Below are positions 43,545-55,505 of a DNA stretch of 64,000 nucleotides, one piece after another. Position 1 is the first letter of the stretch, and the number at the start of each line of letters is the position of its first letter. The stretch comes from Tenrec ecaudatus (taxonomy: Eukaryota > Chordata > Mammalia > Afrosoricida > Tenrecidae). Below the pieces are notes generated by a model. The model did not search any database. It saw nothing but the letters and a program-made list of their open reading frames with translations, and was not told the DNA's origin. Where the stretch lies: NCBI RefSeq assembly GCF_050624435.1, contig NC_134546.1, positions 17,321,001-17,385,000 on the forward strand. The letters are read 5' to 3'. The translations under genes were made by a program, and so were the position numbers.

Positions 43545-43735
43545 TAGCCCTGGTGGAGTCGTGATTATGCGTTGGGCTGCTAACCACAAGGTCAGCAGTT
43601 CAAAACCACCAGCCGCTCTCGGGGAGAAAGGTGAAGCTTTCTGCTCAGAAAGAGTGACAGTCTTGGAAACCCACAGACTACCTGTCCTATAGGGTCACTG
43701 TGAGTAGACACTGACCCGATGGTAGGGAGTTTTTG
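43545..43735 (+). mobile_element. AfroSINE, full-length
   Basis: TTAGCCCTGGTGGAGTCGTG, GGTCAGCAGTTCAAAACCAC, GAGAAAGGTGAAGCTTTCTG, CTATAGGGTCACTGTGAGTA and ACCCGATGGTAGGGAG. Confidence 0.94.
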
Positions 43736-45209
43736 TTTTTAATTGAGGTTCCAGGAGAGAGTGTGGCACAGGCTGTAACATGACAATATTCCTAAAAGCC
43801 TAACTACCGCACTTAAAAATGCTCCACAGATTCTCCCCCACCCCACCTCAGCAGCTGCTCAAATTCCCTTCCACCACCCCTAAATCCTGTCCCTCCCTGT
43901 ACATTCTTATGGAATGAAATCTAGTCCTTCAATCAGCCTTCCCCACCCACCTGAACCCCGTCTTGCTGAGACCTGACCTCAGCAGGCTGAGTCACACCTG
44001 TGTAATCTAGGCGCTGGCTCTGCCTCTTGCTTCCGGCTCCACTCCGCTGTGACCTCTGGTTCCCTGACGGAGCTCAACTTCCTCTTCTTCCTTCTGAATT
44101 AGAGGTCCCTTCCCCCACCCCCACCCCATCCCACCTGCCCAACAGCAACAAACAGGGCTTCGTGGTGAAATCTGACTTGTTCGTGAGTTTGAAGAAGAAT
44201 CAGCTGTGTCTGCCTTTCTAAACTGCAGGCCAAGTTGAAAGCTGGTTCTTGGGGGTAATTTACCTGCAGGGTAGTTTAGGTCAAAAATCCAAAACATGAC
44301 CCGAACGTTCCAAGCCTACCTGACTGGCCATTCCCATGGTGCCACGGCAAAAATAAACATAAATCTCACTTCCAAAGAATATTGCTGGCCTTTATGGAAG
44401 TTTTCTTCTGGTCTATGATGAGAGGGTTGAACGGTAGGTATCTCATGTGAAAATGTCTTCTAAGCATATGCCCAGACTTAGATTTCTCATCAACTTGTCA
44501 TGGCCAGGGCTCTACATACAAGTAAAAGTCGCCTCTATTTTCCCTTCTATCTCCTGGCCACTCAGTTCCTGTCTAGCTTATGTTCTCCCTGCCTCCTGGT
44601 CACTCTCTGCCTGTGTTATGCACACACATCCCCTCAGCTTCTCATCACACCAACTGGTCTGGTCAATGGACAAAACCATCTTCCTTTCTGAGGCTCAACC
44701 TTCTTCGAAAGAGGAGAGAAGATTTCCCCCCGCCCCCTGTAATTATGTTTTAAGCATTGAACATTTTTAGTGGAAATGTTCATTCACGTGCAGTTGTGAG
44801 AAATCATTCAGAGGGGTCCCGGCATCCTTTACTCAGTTTCCAGCAGAAACTCCTAGGATCTTTCCGAGCCGCAGCACAGCGTCACCATCAAGGTTTGACA
44901 TGGCTGTAGGCAGCAGAGGCAGCCACACAGCCCTAATCCAGATACAGGACATTTCCCCCTCACCAGCATCCTTCCTGCTGACCTTTGACAGACACCTCCA
45001 CATCCCCTGTACGGCCGGCCACCACCCCTCCTTAAACACAAACCCCTTCTCCATTTCTCCAAGTGTGTCCCTTCAAGGCTGGTCTGTAAATGTCGTCAGA
45101 TCATATGCACCCCTGGGGATTGGCTTCTTTCACAGACTGCAATTCTTGAGGGGGTTGTCAAGTTCAAGGATGGATCAGCAGTTGAGGTATTAGATAACTG
45201 AGGTACCCG
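43736..45209. other. unassigned non-coding sequence
   Basis: Contains C-rich tracts (43,838-43,850; 44,112-44,130). No recognised gene. Overlapping frames at 44,000-45,190 lack conserved motifs. Confidence 0.4.
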
Positions 45210-45990
45210 GCTTCCTAAAAATTAAATCACTGTGCTCCTTAAAAGACTCTACCAAACAAGTAAAGAGAAAACCTACAGACTGCGGGGGGCGGGGGGGGGG
45301 GGGGTTCTTGACAACAACAAAGCTGGCATAATCTCTACATTGTACAGAAAACGCAATACCTCAGGCAAGAAAGAGGCAAACAATCAAACTTAAAAATTGG
45401 CAATGGGCAAGGAGAAATGTTTCTTCCAAGAGGACATTCAGGTAGCTAACAACCATGTGAAAAATGATCACAATTAGCCACCAGAGAGATGCAAATCAAA
45501 ACAATAAGGAGATGATACCATCTCGCCCTGACAATAATGGCACTGATTTAAAAAGGAAAACAAGGCCAAAAATCAGAACAACAAGCTGATGAGGCTGCAA
45601 GGAGATAGGAAAACTTACACACTGCTGGTGGGACTGCTAAATGGTACAACCACCATGAAAAACGGGATATGCCTCCTTAAAAAGCTAGAAATAAAACTAT
45701 TATATGACCCAGGTATCCCATTCCGAGGTATGGGAGAAACAAGAGCTTTGATGCTAATGAATATATACACACCCATGTTAATTGCATCATTATTTACAAT
45801 AGCAAAAAGATGGAAACAACCTAAGTGTCCATCAACAGATGAAAAGATAAACTGTGGTACACACACACCGTGGGCTATCACCCAATAAAGAGACACCTCA
45901 CACAAATGAATCTGAAGGACACTGGGCCATCACTAAGGGACAGATGCTGCATGAGACCTCTATTATAGAGTCAAGGAGAGCTTCACGCCC
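45210..45990 (+). mobile_element. old L1 3' UTR (sense)
   Basis: AGCCACCAGAGAGATGCAAA with TCAAAACAATAAGGAGATGA and CCATCTCGCCCTGACAATAA, then ACACTGCTGGTGGGACTGCT, GACCCAGGTATCCCATTCCG, GATGGAAACAACCTAAGTGT. This is the classic order of a eutherian L1 3' UTR. Ends at about 45,990 where another element starts. A G run (45,283-45,304) interrupts the 5' part. Confidence 0.88.
45283..45304 (+). repeat. poly-G run
   Basis: GGGGGGC followed by about fourteen G: long enough for quadruplex formation. Confidence 0.9.
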
Positions 45991-46014
45991 AAAAAGGAAC
46001 ATTCAAAGGACTTC

Positions 46015-47281
46015 CGGTAAGATGGCAGATTAGGCAGATATGCTACACAGACCCTGTACAACAAAGAAATGAGAGACCGAGTGACATTGGTAAGAGTGAC
46101 AATCATAGAATCCCGTGCTTCAGAGGGAATGATAGAGAAGTGGACTGGACTCCCAGGAGGAGGAGAGGCTGAACAGAAGCAGTGAGACAGATGGGTGAGG
46201 AGCCAGCCTAGCTTGAGGGGGCACGATCACCATGAACTTTAGCAAGCAGCATTTCATCAAGAGTGCAGCCTGGCACTCTGGCAGCTGCCAGTGAGAAAGG
46301 CGGGTCCTTCCTTGTTTCCCAAACCCTCCTGGTGGCAAGTGTGTGGTCAGCCTCACTCTTACCCACCTGTTGTTGGGTGACATCTCCCCACTCTCGCGGC
46401 TCCTGCTCCTCCGGTGTGTGGTCAGAGCTGCAGCCTCATGGCTTGGTGCTGAGGGTACTGACCACATCTGCAGGCTTGTGAAGTGCCCCTCATCAGACCA
46501 GCAGGACACCCAGTGCTGGGTCCCTGGCCATGCCTGGATAGGCAGGAGCTTTCCGCCAAACCAGCTGCATGGCCCCCAACTGCCTTCTGGACCCAAAAGA
46601 ATTCCCTCGGCAAACAAGCAGCCAGACCTCGGCCACCACTTAGACTGGCACCAATCACTACTACATCAAGAGCCCTCCTCAGACAACAGAGAGGCCAACA
46701 GGGACTCCATCTACGCTCAGCAGCCCCGTCATTCCCCCAGCACTCTGTGAACTCCTGGGTTGGCCCTCCTCCCATAGTTTTCTCCTTTTTTCCCTCTTCG
46801 CTTCCCTTGTTTTCAATTTTTTCTTTCTAAACTTTCCTTTTTCCTTTCTTTTCTTCGGTTCTTTGTTCCATGCCCCTACTCTTTCTCTTTACTTAATTTT
46901 TAAAATTCACTGTTTTCTTTTACTCCCTCCCTAGATTTTCCAGTTGTACCTTTTCTTTTATGATTATTATTGTCTTTTTCTGTACCTTTGGTTCTACTTC
47001 CTTTTTTATTTATTAAATTATTATTTTGCTGTTGGCTGCCTACCTTCTCCTGCTTATTTTCGTCTTTTTTTGTCATTTTCTTTTTTGGCTGTTTCCCCCC
47101 GCCCCTCCTACTTCTTTGGCTGTTTTTATTCCACCCAATGAGTGACAGCAGCCATGCTCACTTGGCCCAGCCATGCCCACACCTCTTGCAGCCACACCTG
47201 TGGGGATGGGGTACTCACTACCCACTCCTATACCACCTGATAATCAGTAGATAGCTGAATGCACCAGCCAAACTTGCCCTC
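46015..47281. other. possible LINE 5' region followed by T-rich tract
   Basis: GGACTTCCGGTAAGATGGCA at 46,010-46,029 looks like an L1-type 5' start. The following kilobase has no ORF1 match. 46,780-47,130 is pyrimidine-rich. Confidence 0.35.
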
Positions 47282-47395
47282 AACAGGAGGAGAAACTTCT
47301 GTACGTCTCCCTCCAGGGTGCTGGTGATTTCGATCTGCCAAGCTTGTAGCTCGCAGCCCAACGAGTAACCACTGCACCACAGGGAAACCTGAAAA
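47282..47395 (-). mobile_element. AfroSINE head fragment (antisense)
   Basis: AGCTCGCAGCCCAACGAGTA followed by CACTGCACCACAGGGAAACC is the antisense tRNA-like head. Confidence 0.75.
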
Positions 47396-47399
47396 GATC

Positions 47400-48600
47400 C
47401 ATTAAAAAAAAGAGAAGAAATTGATCAGGTAATTTTAAAACTCCTAACAAAAAAGTCCATCCCAGATGGCTTCAATGGTGAATTCTACCAAACACTCTGA
47501 GACGAGCTGGCATCAATTCTACTTAATTTATTCCAAAGTATAGAAAAGGGTGAAAAACTCCCAAATTAATTTTATAAAGAAAATATTTTAAAACTTATAA
47601 CAAAACACAGCAGATATCAATAAAAAGAAAATTGTAGGCCAACATCACCCATTATATAGTGTAAAAATCCTCAACAAAATTCTAACTCAGAGCATTTAAC
47701 AGTATATCTAAAAAATAATACATTGTGGTCAAGTGGGATTCATAGCAGGTATGCAAGGATGATTTGACATTAGAAAAAAATTCCTGTAATACATCACATG
47801 AATGCAACAAATGAAAAAACCCACACGATTATATCAATTGATGTAGAAAAGGCATTTTACAAAATCCAACATCCATCCCTAATGAAAGCACTTAACAAAA
47901 TAGGAATAGAAGGGAAATTCCACAACATAATAAATGGCTTATATATAAAAGTAATGACAAACCTTACTTTTAATGGAAACTAACGTGAGGCATTTCTCTT
48001 GTGAACAGGAACCAAGCAAGGATACCCTCTCTCACCACTCTTATTCAATACTGTTGTAAGTTTTAGAGTTATTAGGCAAAAAAGGGAAATTGAAGGACCC
48101 CAAATTGGCAAAAGAAAAGAAGTAAAGTCTTCTCTATTTACACATGATATGATTCTACACATAGAAAACCCCAAGACTCAGCGAGAAAGCTGTTGAAAGA
48201 CTCAGCAGAATGGTAGGATACAAGACCAACATACAAAACTCAATCAGATTCCTTTGCATTGGTGAAGAGTTCTGAAAAGGAAATCAGGAAATTGATACCA
48301 TTTTACATATCCACTCCAAAGATGAAATGCTTAGAATTAAATATAACTAGATAAATAAAAGACTGCTACAAAGAAAGCTACCAAAACACTACTACAATAA
48401 ATCAAAAGAGTGATACTTGTAGAATACGACATGCTCATGGATAGGAGGTCTTAACATTGTGAAAATATCAATAAAATATAATGAATCCAGGAAACTCGGA
48501 ACATGAATGAATCTAGAGGACATTATACCGAATACCATTAGTTCAATCATACAGAATACATATTATATGTAACTACTATTTAAATCAAGAAAAGGAGGGA
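47400..48600 (+). mobile_element. L1 ORF2 relic (reverse transcriptase region)
   Basis: 47,460-47,500 gives the SIPDGFNGEFYQ block; 47,730-47,770 the VGFIAGMQG block; 47,798-47,983 reads MNATNEKTHTIISIDVEKAF, then NGLYIKV. 48,010-48,050 reads [13 protein letters not shown], and the 48,130-48,160 region gives a LFTHDMIL version of the FADDM catalytic motif. ADD is changed to THD and stops separate the blocks, so inactive. Confidence 0.92.
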
Positions 48601-48839
48601 GGCGGATGAAAAAGAATGTCATGCTTCGATCAGTGTTTCCCAAAGTAGGTGCACTGCTCTCTGGCAGGGTTCTAGAACCATCCAAGTAGACTGGAAAAGC
48701 AAATATATATATCTACACTATATCCTGGGTTATGGGGTATAGTACCAAGGTTTTTAATTGCCCAGGACCAATGATTAATTTCTTTTTCCTGATAAGGGGG
48801 AAGTAGGCCAAATAAGTTTGAAGACTTATGGATTAGAGG

Positions 48840-50160
48840 ATAGACCAATGTTAATTTGGGCACAAGGGAAGACAACATACAATAAGGAGGGTAGCAAAAG
48901 AACCTAATGGAAGCAGGACAAGACCCTGGGAGGTTTGCAGGAGTTAAGGGCAGCAGAGATCATTGCTGTTAGACACACAATCCTTGGAGCCTTGCACTGC
49001 CCGCCAAATAGTAGTTGGAACTCACCAGCTGCTCCCTGGAAGAACAATGAGGCTTTCTTCGCCCATAAAATTTTACAGCCTCAGACACCCATTGAGACAG
49101 AGCGACATGGTCCACAGTGTCACTATAAATCAGAATTGAGTTTAGCTTTGGCTTTATTATAGCGCTTTTTCCCCCTGCACAAACGTTGGTCTGAGTAGAT
49201 GCTTGGATAGACACCCAGGCTGAACAGGAAGGACCCTGGGATAGTGGAAGACCGCCTGTGAATACACGTAGGTTTGGCAGACAGTAGGAGCATATGCATA
49301 TTTGTCTTTGTTGCAAATATGTCTATGAATGTGGTGGAACATGCAAGGCACAACGTTATGAAAACTTCTTAGACATAACCAAACAGCCCAAGGGATTGAG
49401 TTGCCAGGCCTAGAAGATCAGGGACAGGGATCAGTTGTGGGGGATACCGAAGTCAATTGGTTTAACATTGTTCACAAAGACAACGTCGTGCATCCTACTT
49501 TGGCGATCTGTGGCGGAGTCTCAAAGCTTGTCTGCAGCCATGCCTTTCCTTTCCCATCCACAGGAAAGAGAAGAGTGCTGAGAGCCTAAAGATACATGGA
49601 AATAATTGGTCCACTTGACTCATAGACTAATAGATCATCATCAACCTTGAGATAAAAAATGAATTATTGCCTGGCTACCACTATCAATTTCTCTGAAAAA
49701 GATCTGTTAGAAGGTCGACAGAGTGGAACAGAACTCACATACAAGAGACCACATTTACCAGTTGGATACAGAGAGGTTTGACCCCCAAGACGGAGGCCCT
49801 TAGTCACCCTTCAGGTTTGGAAGTGAACTCGCCCTGTGTTAGAATAATCAAACTAAGCTCAAAAGGACACTTTACAAGAGGAGAGAGAGTTGAGAAAGAA
49901 TGAGGAATGAAAACACGAAGCACAAGAAGATAGTGGGGTGCATGATGGTACATTGAGGGGATGGCAATGGATGAGTCCCAACATAAATGTGTATACATTC
50001 TCGGATGTAAAATGGATGATCTGCTCAGTAAACATTTACCCGAGTCACATAAAAAGCTACCAAAAAAGTCAAATCGTCTTTGAAGATTGCCAGAAGTGGG
50101 TCGGGTGCAGGAGTTGGGGCAGGGCGGAGGGCAGGGGGAAGGCTGGGAAGAATCATTAAC
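48840..50160 (+). repeat. unknown repeat 'U', first copy
   Basis: Shares with 50,320-51,420 the ordered landmarks GGAAGACAACATACAATAAG, GAAAACTTCTTAGACATAAC, TCAATTGG, ACAAAGACAACGTCGTGCAT, AAAGCTTGTCTGCAGCCAT, TTCTCTGAAAAAGATCTG and TTAGTCACCCTTCA. Interrupted by an AfroSINE (48,985-49,160). No conserved coding. Could be a dispersed family or a tandem segmental duplication. Confidence 0.6.
48985..49160 (+). mobile_element. AfroSINE inserted in repeat U
   Basis: CAGCTGCTCCCTGGAAGAAC, AATGAGGCTTTCTTCGCCC, TGTCACTATAAATCAGAATT tail. Fairly diverged. Confidence 0.8.
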
Positions 50161-50194
50161 TAGGTAGCAAACCCAAACCCAACTCACTGCCGTC

Positions 50195-50300
50195 ATGGTT
50201 ACACATTACTTTGCTAACCTTAAGGACAGCAGTTTGAAACCAAAGATGAGACTTTGTACTCCTGTAAAGAGTTACAGTCTTCGAAAGGGCAGTTGTGAAC
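50195..50300 (+). mobile_element. AfroSINE 5' fragment
   Basis: GGTTACACATTACTTTGCTA, ACAGCAGTTTGAAACC, AAGATGAGACTTTGTACTCC, GAGTTACAGTCTTCG; no tail. Confidence 0.82.
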
Positions 50301-50319
50301 TAGGTCATTGTTAGTTCTG

Positions 50320-51420
50320 ATGCAAAGAAAGACAGTATACAATGCAGGGGAGATCAAAACACTGTGGCCAAGGCCAAGGATGACAAGGAGCGGATCACAG
50401 GAACGAAGGACAGCTGCAATAAATACTGCAACAATAACATTTCTACAGGGCTAAAAGACAACAATGTGCACAGGCCTGTAACAGCGGCAACAACAAATCA
50501 TCATCTGTGAGTGGTTACAAAAGTAGCTGTGTGTGCTACATAGCTGAGGGAGATCACATGGGACTGCACTCGGTGCATATATAGGTGTAGCTGTGTGTTT
50601 TTCTACATACATATGTGTGTGTGCTGCATTCATATATCTATATCTACGTCCATATCTATACTATGTCAATCTATAGCTATTAGAGCATGTAGGGATCACA
50701 GCTGTGGAAACTTCTCAGACATGACCACTTTGCCATTCTGAACTACTGGGCTTGAACTAACTTTAAATACAATAGTCTTGGGATTTTCGATCAATTGATA
50801 TGATAGCACATAAAGACAATGGTCTGCATCCTAGTCTGGCGAATGTTGTCTGGAATTCCAAAAGCTTGTGAGCAGCCATCTAAGATGTTACTGGTTCTGT
50901 CCCACCGGAAGCAAAAGAGAATGAAGAAAATCAGTGATTTAAAGGAATTCATTCCAAAGACTAATGAGCCACGGCCTCCACTAGTTTGGGACCAGAGGAA
51001 CTAGATGGTGCTCCGCTACCCTTACTGGCTGTTCTGAAAAAGGGCACAGTAAGTCCTGGTAAGAATGTGAAAAAGTTAGAACAAAGCTCAAATTCAGCTT
51101 TTGTTTAAAAGGACCAAATTTAGGAGTCAGACTACAGACAGAGGAGCTCCCTCCCCAAATTGCCTGAGTCACCCTCCTAAAATGGAATGGGAGCCGCTCC
51201 CAGAGACTACTTTTCAACGGAATGATAGACTGGCCTGTAAAATCAGCAATCACACGCACCAAGTACGTGCTCCTTAGAACAACCAACTACGGAAGACCAA
51301 AACAGACGAGAAGGTGGAAAGGGGCCGGGAAATTGGATAAATGAAAACAAGGAGAGGCTGACACACTGTGGACCTGCAGCCAACATCGCAGAATCATTTG
51401 TGAATGAATTATTAAATGGG
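50320..51420 (+). repeat. unknown repeat 'U', second copy
   Basis: AGAAAGACAGTATACAATGC, GGAAACTTCTCAGACATGAC, GACAATGGTCTGCATCCTAG, AAAAGCTTGTGAGCAGCCAT, GCTGTTCTGAAAAAGGGC, TGAGTCACCCTCCTAAAA, in the same order as in the first copy and 1.33-1.35 kb downstream of it. A TATA/TATC-rich stretch (50,620-50,680) is specific to this copy. Confidence 0.6.
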
Positions 51421-51886
51421 AAGCTAATTTACTGTATACTTTCACCTAAAGCCCAATGAAATGTTCAAAATAACAACGTCTGAGTTACTAATTTATGATA
51501 TGCATGCATACGACTGCTTTACTATTCACCTATTAAAGGCTACCTTAGCTGTTCCTAGATTTTGGTTACTGTGAATAGAACAGACAACCAGCTGTGCACA
51601 CGTTTCCGTGTGGAAATAAGTCATTACTTCTTGAGGGTAAGTCCCGGAGGAATGAGTGCCATGGCAGTTACGCGTTTAGTTTTCCAAGAACCTATGAAAC
51701 GATTTTCCAGGCTGGTTCTACCATTTTACATTCCCACCAGAAATGTATCCATGACCCAGTCCCCCCACATCCTTGTCAACATTTGGTGTTACCACTATTT
51801 TACATCTGAGCTAGTCTATAAGTGCATGTGGCGATCTCATTGTAATTTTAAAATTTCCAATGGCTAATGATATTGAACATCTTTTC

Positions 51887-52206
51887 TCTTTTTTGATAAA
51901 TCATTTTATTTGGGGCTCTTACAGCTCTTATAACAATCCATACATCAATTGTATCAAGCGCATTGGTACATATGTTGCCATCATAATTTTCAAAACATTT
52001 TCTTTCTACTTGAGCCCTTGGTATCAGTGTCTCTTTTTACCCTCCCTCCTCTCCCTTCCCATCCTCGTGAACCCTTGGTAAATTATAAATTATTATTATT
52101 TTCATATCTTACACCATCTGCTGTCTCCCTTTACCCACATTTCTGTTGTTCATCCTCCTGGGAGGAGGGCAGGAGGGGTGTTATACATCAATCATTGTGA
52201 TCGGTA
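51887..52206 (-). mobile_element. LINE 3' end (antisense) with perfect 17-bp TSD
   Basis: ATATTGAACATCTTTTC occurs at 51,870-51,886 and 52,207-52,223 on both sides. The insert reads TTTTATTTGGGGCTCTTACA, CTTATAACAATCCATACATC, GAGCCCTTGGTATCAG, ending ATCATTGTGATCGGT. The host L1 reads continuously if the insert and one duplication are removed. Confidence 0.95.
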
Positions 52207-52254
52207 ATATTGAACATCTTTTCATGGGCTTTTTTCCCATCAGTGAAACACAAC

Positions 52255-52528
52255 TCTCTACCCTTTCACTAATTTTTTTTAATTGCTGTTCAGCTTTGAG
52301 ATTTCTTTATATATTTTAGACACTAGTCTGCTGTCAAATATGAAGTTTGCCAATATTTTCTCCCACTCTGCAGCTTGTCTTTTTCACTCCATTTCTCTAC
52401 CCTTTCACTAATTTTTAAAAAATTGCTGTCGAGCTTTGAGATTTCTTTATACAATGTAGATACTAGTCCGTTGTCAAACATGAAGTTTACCGATATTTTC
52501 TCCCACTCCACAGCCTGTCTTTTTATTC
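52255..52528 (-). repeat. 139-bp tandem duplication inside the antisense L1
   Basis: TCTCTACCCTTTCACTAATT starts at 52,255 and at 52,394, period 139. Both copies run to GTCTTTTT(C/A). They differ at several positions (ATATATTTTAGACAC versus ATACAATGTAGATAC), so the duplication is old. Confidence 0.9.
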
Positions 52529-52792
52529 ACTTAACAGCAGTTTCCACAAAGAAAACGTTTACTTTCAGTGAAATCTAACTTTATCAATTACCCCTTTTAG
52601 AGACTAATTTTTTGGGGTCTAGTTTAAAGAGTTCTTAAAGCTTGCAGCTTTTATTTATTGACATTTTGTAATTTAGCCTATGATCCATTCTGAGTTAATT
52701 TTGTGTACAATGTGTGACTTAAGTAGAGGTTTCTCTCTTTTTCTTTATCCAAGGGTTTAAATTTTGAATTAAAACATCCCAAAATGTCTGGT

Positions 52793-52845
52793 ACAGGGTC
52801 ACGATAAGTCAGAATCAACTTGAAGCCAGGAAGTTTGGTTTGTAA
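52793..52845 (+). mobile_element. AfroSINE tail fragment
   Basis: GGTCACGATAAGTCAGAATC followed by AACTTGAAGCC and GTTTGG; only the last 50 bp of a SINE. Confidence 0.55.
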
Positions 52846-53457
52846 TTTCAGAGATATCCAATTATTTTAATTTTTGAAAACCCCAGGCTCTCTACTGAAT
52901 TGCTTTTGCACCTTTGTAAAAAGTAGTTGAACATATTTATGTGAATTCATTTCTGGGTTTTCTCTTATGCTCAATTGATTACTGTGTCTCCTCTGCCGAT
53001 ACCACACAGTCCTGATTACTACAGTAACCTGATAGTCTGAAAACCAGATAAACCCTTTGCTCCACTTTATCCTTTTTTTTCAAAATTGTTTGCGCTACCC
53101 TAGTTCCTTTGAATTTCCAAACCAATTTTAGAAAAATCTTGGCTACACCTACGAAAATCTCGCCAGAATTTTGATAGCATCATATTAAACCAGTGTAGCC
53201 ATTTGGGGAAGAATTGACATCGTTACTTCGAGTCTTCCAACCCATGTATATATCTGCTACACGAATTACTTAGGTCTCCTATGATTTCTTTTATCCATGT
53301 TGTGTCATTTTCACCATACAAGTTAAGTACGTGTTTTGCTAGATTAACACCCAAGCATTTCGCTTTCCCTGAGAAACTGTAAATGATATTATATTTTAAA
53401 TTCCAGTTTCCACAGTGGTGCTGGAACAGAGGAATGCATGTGATTTTTTTATGTCTG

Positions 53458-53645
53458 TTGGTGGTGCAGTGGCTGCTAACCACAAAGTCCACAGTTTGAT
53501 ACCAGGCTCTGTCGGAGAAAGAGCGTCGTTCTTACTCCTGTGATAAGTTACCGTCTTGAAACCTCACAGGAGCAATGCTACTCTGTCCTTTAGGGTCACT
53601 ATGAGTCAGCATCAACTAGATGACAGTGAGTTTGTTTGTTTGTTT
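53458..53645 (+). mobile_element. AfroSINE inserted in antisense L1
   Basis: TTGGTGGTGCAGTGGCTGCT head, CCACAGTTTGATACCAG, ACTCCTGTGATAAGTTACCG, TAGGGTCACTATGAGTCAGC and TAGATGACAGTGAGTTTG tail, followed by (GTTT)n at 53,630-53,648. Confidence 0.92.
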
Positions 53646-54480
53646 GTTTTGGTGGTCTTGCTTAACAAACTTACTAATTCTACTGTTTTTTTTAAGATTC
53701 CTTGGGGTTTCCTACATAAACAATCATGGCAGTTGTATTTTTTTCCTCTCTGGTTCATAGGCCTGTTATTTCCTTTTCTTGCTTTATTGCATTAGCTAGA
53801 ACTCCCAATCCTATGATGAATTGGCTCAAGAGCAGATTTCCTTTACTTAATCCCAATCTTAGAAGGAAAGCTTTCACATTTCTCCATTGAGCACAATACT
53901 GGTTGTAGATTTTCCGTAGATGCTCTTTGTCAAGTTGAAGATGTCCCCATCTGCTCCTATTTCTCTTAGAGTTTTTATCATGAGTGAGTGTTCAAGTTTT
54001 TTCAATTGTTTTTTTCTGCATCCACTGAAATGATTGTGTGATATTTTTTCTTTAGCCTGTTAGTGTGGTAATTCATACTGACTGGTTTTTAAATAGTGAA
54101 CCTCTTTGGTCGTGGATAATTATTTTTATATACTACAGAATTCTAATTGCTAATATTTTTAAAGGAATTTTCCATCTATAGTCACAAGAGATTTTGCTTT
54201 GTACTTCCCTTTTCTTCTTTTTAATACTATATTTGTATGGTTTTAGTATCAAGGCACAACCATCTTCAAAGATATGAATCGAGATGCTTCCTCCTCTTCT
54301 GTATCTAAGAAGAGATTTGTAGAATTGATGCTCATTCTTACTAAACATCTGCCAGAATTTCCCATTAAAATCATCTGAGCCAGAATATTCTTTATTGGGA
54401 CTTTTGAAAATTATGGATTCAATTTGCATAATAGTTGTAAACCTGTCCAAATCTATTTTATATTAATTCTAATAGTTTGT

Positions 54481-55029
54481 ATTGTTCAAGACATTGCCAT
54501 TGTTCAGAGTGGTTCGTTTCTGGTGGCCTCCCTTCTAAGTCACCACATGTTCCCTCTGTCCTTCATTCTGCTGTGCAGAGAGTCACCGAGCACTGTGCAT
54601 GGCGACTGTGTTTCTCAACGATAGCATTTCCACGGAATTATTCGCATCTTCTCTCTTTACTGAGACTTTGCGTCTAAATGTCTCACAATCTGTTCATAAT
54701 CACTTGCTGAGATATTCACTCTTCAAAGATATGCGTCAGATAACCCCACCATGCCAACATCTCAGTGTTGGCGTCTCTGTGATGTTTCATTCAGTTTGAT
54801 TAATTTCTGGTTCTTGGTATAACAAGTGGCATTTGATCAAATCATTGGCATTCTCTTCATATGTTCTGAAACATCGTAGCTTGTTTAAACCTCCTATTTT
54901 AGTCAACTTTCTGTGACACTGCTCTAGCACGGGGAATAGGGACACCAGTCAGTCATTGGCAGGGCAAGGTAGAAGCCCAGGTTTCTCACACGGCCTCTGT
55001 TAACACTTGAGGTGGGGGAGTACCTGCTA
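54481..55029. other. probable further old L1-derived antisense sequence
   Basis: ATTAATTTCTGGTTCTTGGT and the surrounding T-rich text resemble antisense L1 3' regions, but the match is weak. Confidence 0.35.
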
Positions 55030-55505
55030 CTGTGTTAGACCGGGTTGACTAGAGAAGCAAGTCCAGAGATGCTCATATGTGTGTAAGAGAGAGCTTTATA
55101 TCACAGAGTAACTGCATATTAAGAAAACAGCCCAGCCCAGTCCAGATCAAGTCCATAAGTCCGATATTAGCTCATATGTCTGACACTAGTTCATAAGTTC
55201 CTCTTTACTCACCCAATCCATGCAATGATGCCAAATGCAGGAAGATCACAGGCCAGCGGGTGGAAAGTCTTGTGGATCCAGTGGTGGTAGAAGTATCACA
55301 GCACTGATGTGGGTCTCCATGTGGCTCCTCCAGCTCGAGGGCTCTGGCTGCCATCAGCATAGCTCATGTGGCTTGTCAGCAGCAATGTGAATCAGAGAGA
55401 GAGTTCCTAAAATCCTCATGAGAAGGCCACACTCACTAGAAGGGATCAGGCTGTGACTTGATTGACAGGCTAGACTCCACCCCTTTGCTCAAGTTGACAG
55501 GAGAT
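55030..55505 (-). mobile_element. unclassified repeat 'E', subtype A (antisense)
   Basis: TGTGTTAGACCGGGTTGACT with AGAGAAGCAAG, GAGAGCTTTATATCACAG, CAGCGGGTGGAAAGTCTTGT, GGATCCAGTGGTGGTAGAAG, GACTTGATTGACAGGCTAGA and CAAGTTGACAGGAGATTATG. Best-defined termini of the family: one end TGTGTTAG(A/T)CCGGGTTGACTAGAG, other end near CAAGTTGACAGG. Confidence 0.82.

Larger units (their letters stand above)
51545..54480 (-). mobile_element. old L1 (antisense), 3' UTR and ORF2
   Basis: Antisense 3' UTR blocks: CTTCTTGAGGGTAAGTCCCG, CATTTTACATTCCCACCAGA, AATTTCCAATGGCTAATGAT. Then ORF2 in reverse: TATGATCCATTCTGAGTTAA, CACCCAAGCATTTCGCTTTC, AGTGTGGTAATTCATACTGA. Carries a LINE 3' end at 51,887-52,206, a 139-bp tandem duplication, and SINE pieces at 52,793 and 53,458. 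Confidence 0.85.

Noticed and set aside
46263..46830. overlapping frames of 115-165 codons on both strands
   Set aside because: Mutual shadows in GC-rich DNA downstream of a LINE-like start; none resembles L1 ORF1.
47400..48600. active L1 reverse transcriptase
   Set aside because: Stops separate the conserved blocks and the FADD-type catalytic motif is altered.
48626..48840. possible hAT element starting CAGTGTTTCCCAAAG
   Set aside because: The right end does not form a convincing inverted repeat and no 8-bp duplication was found.
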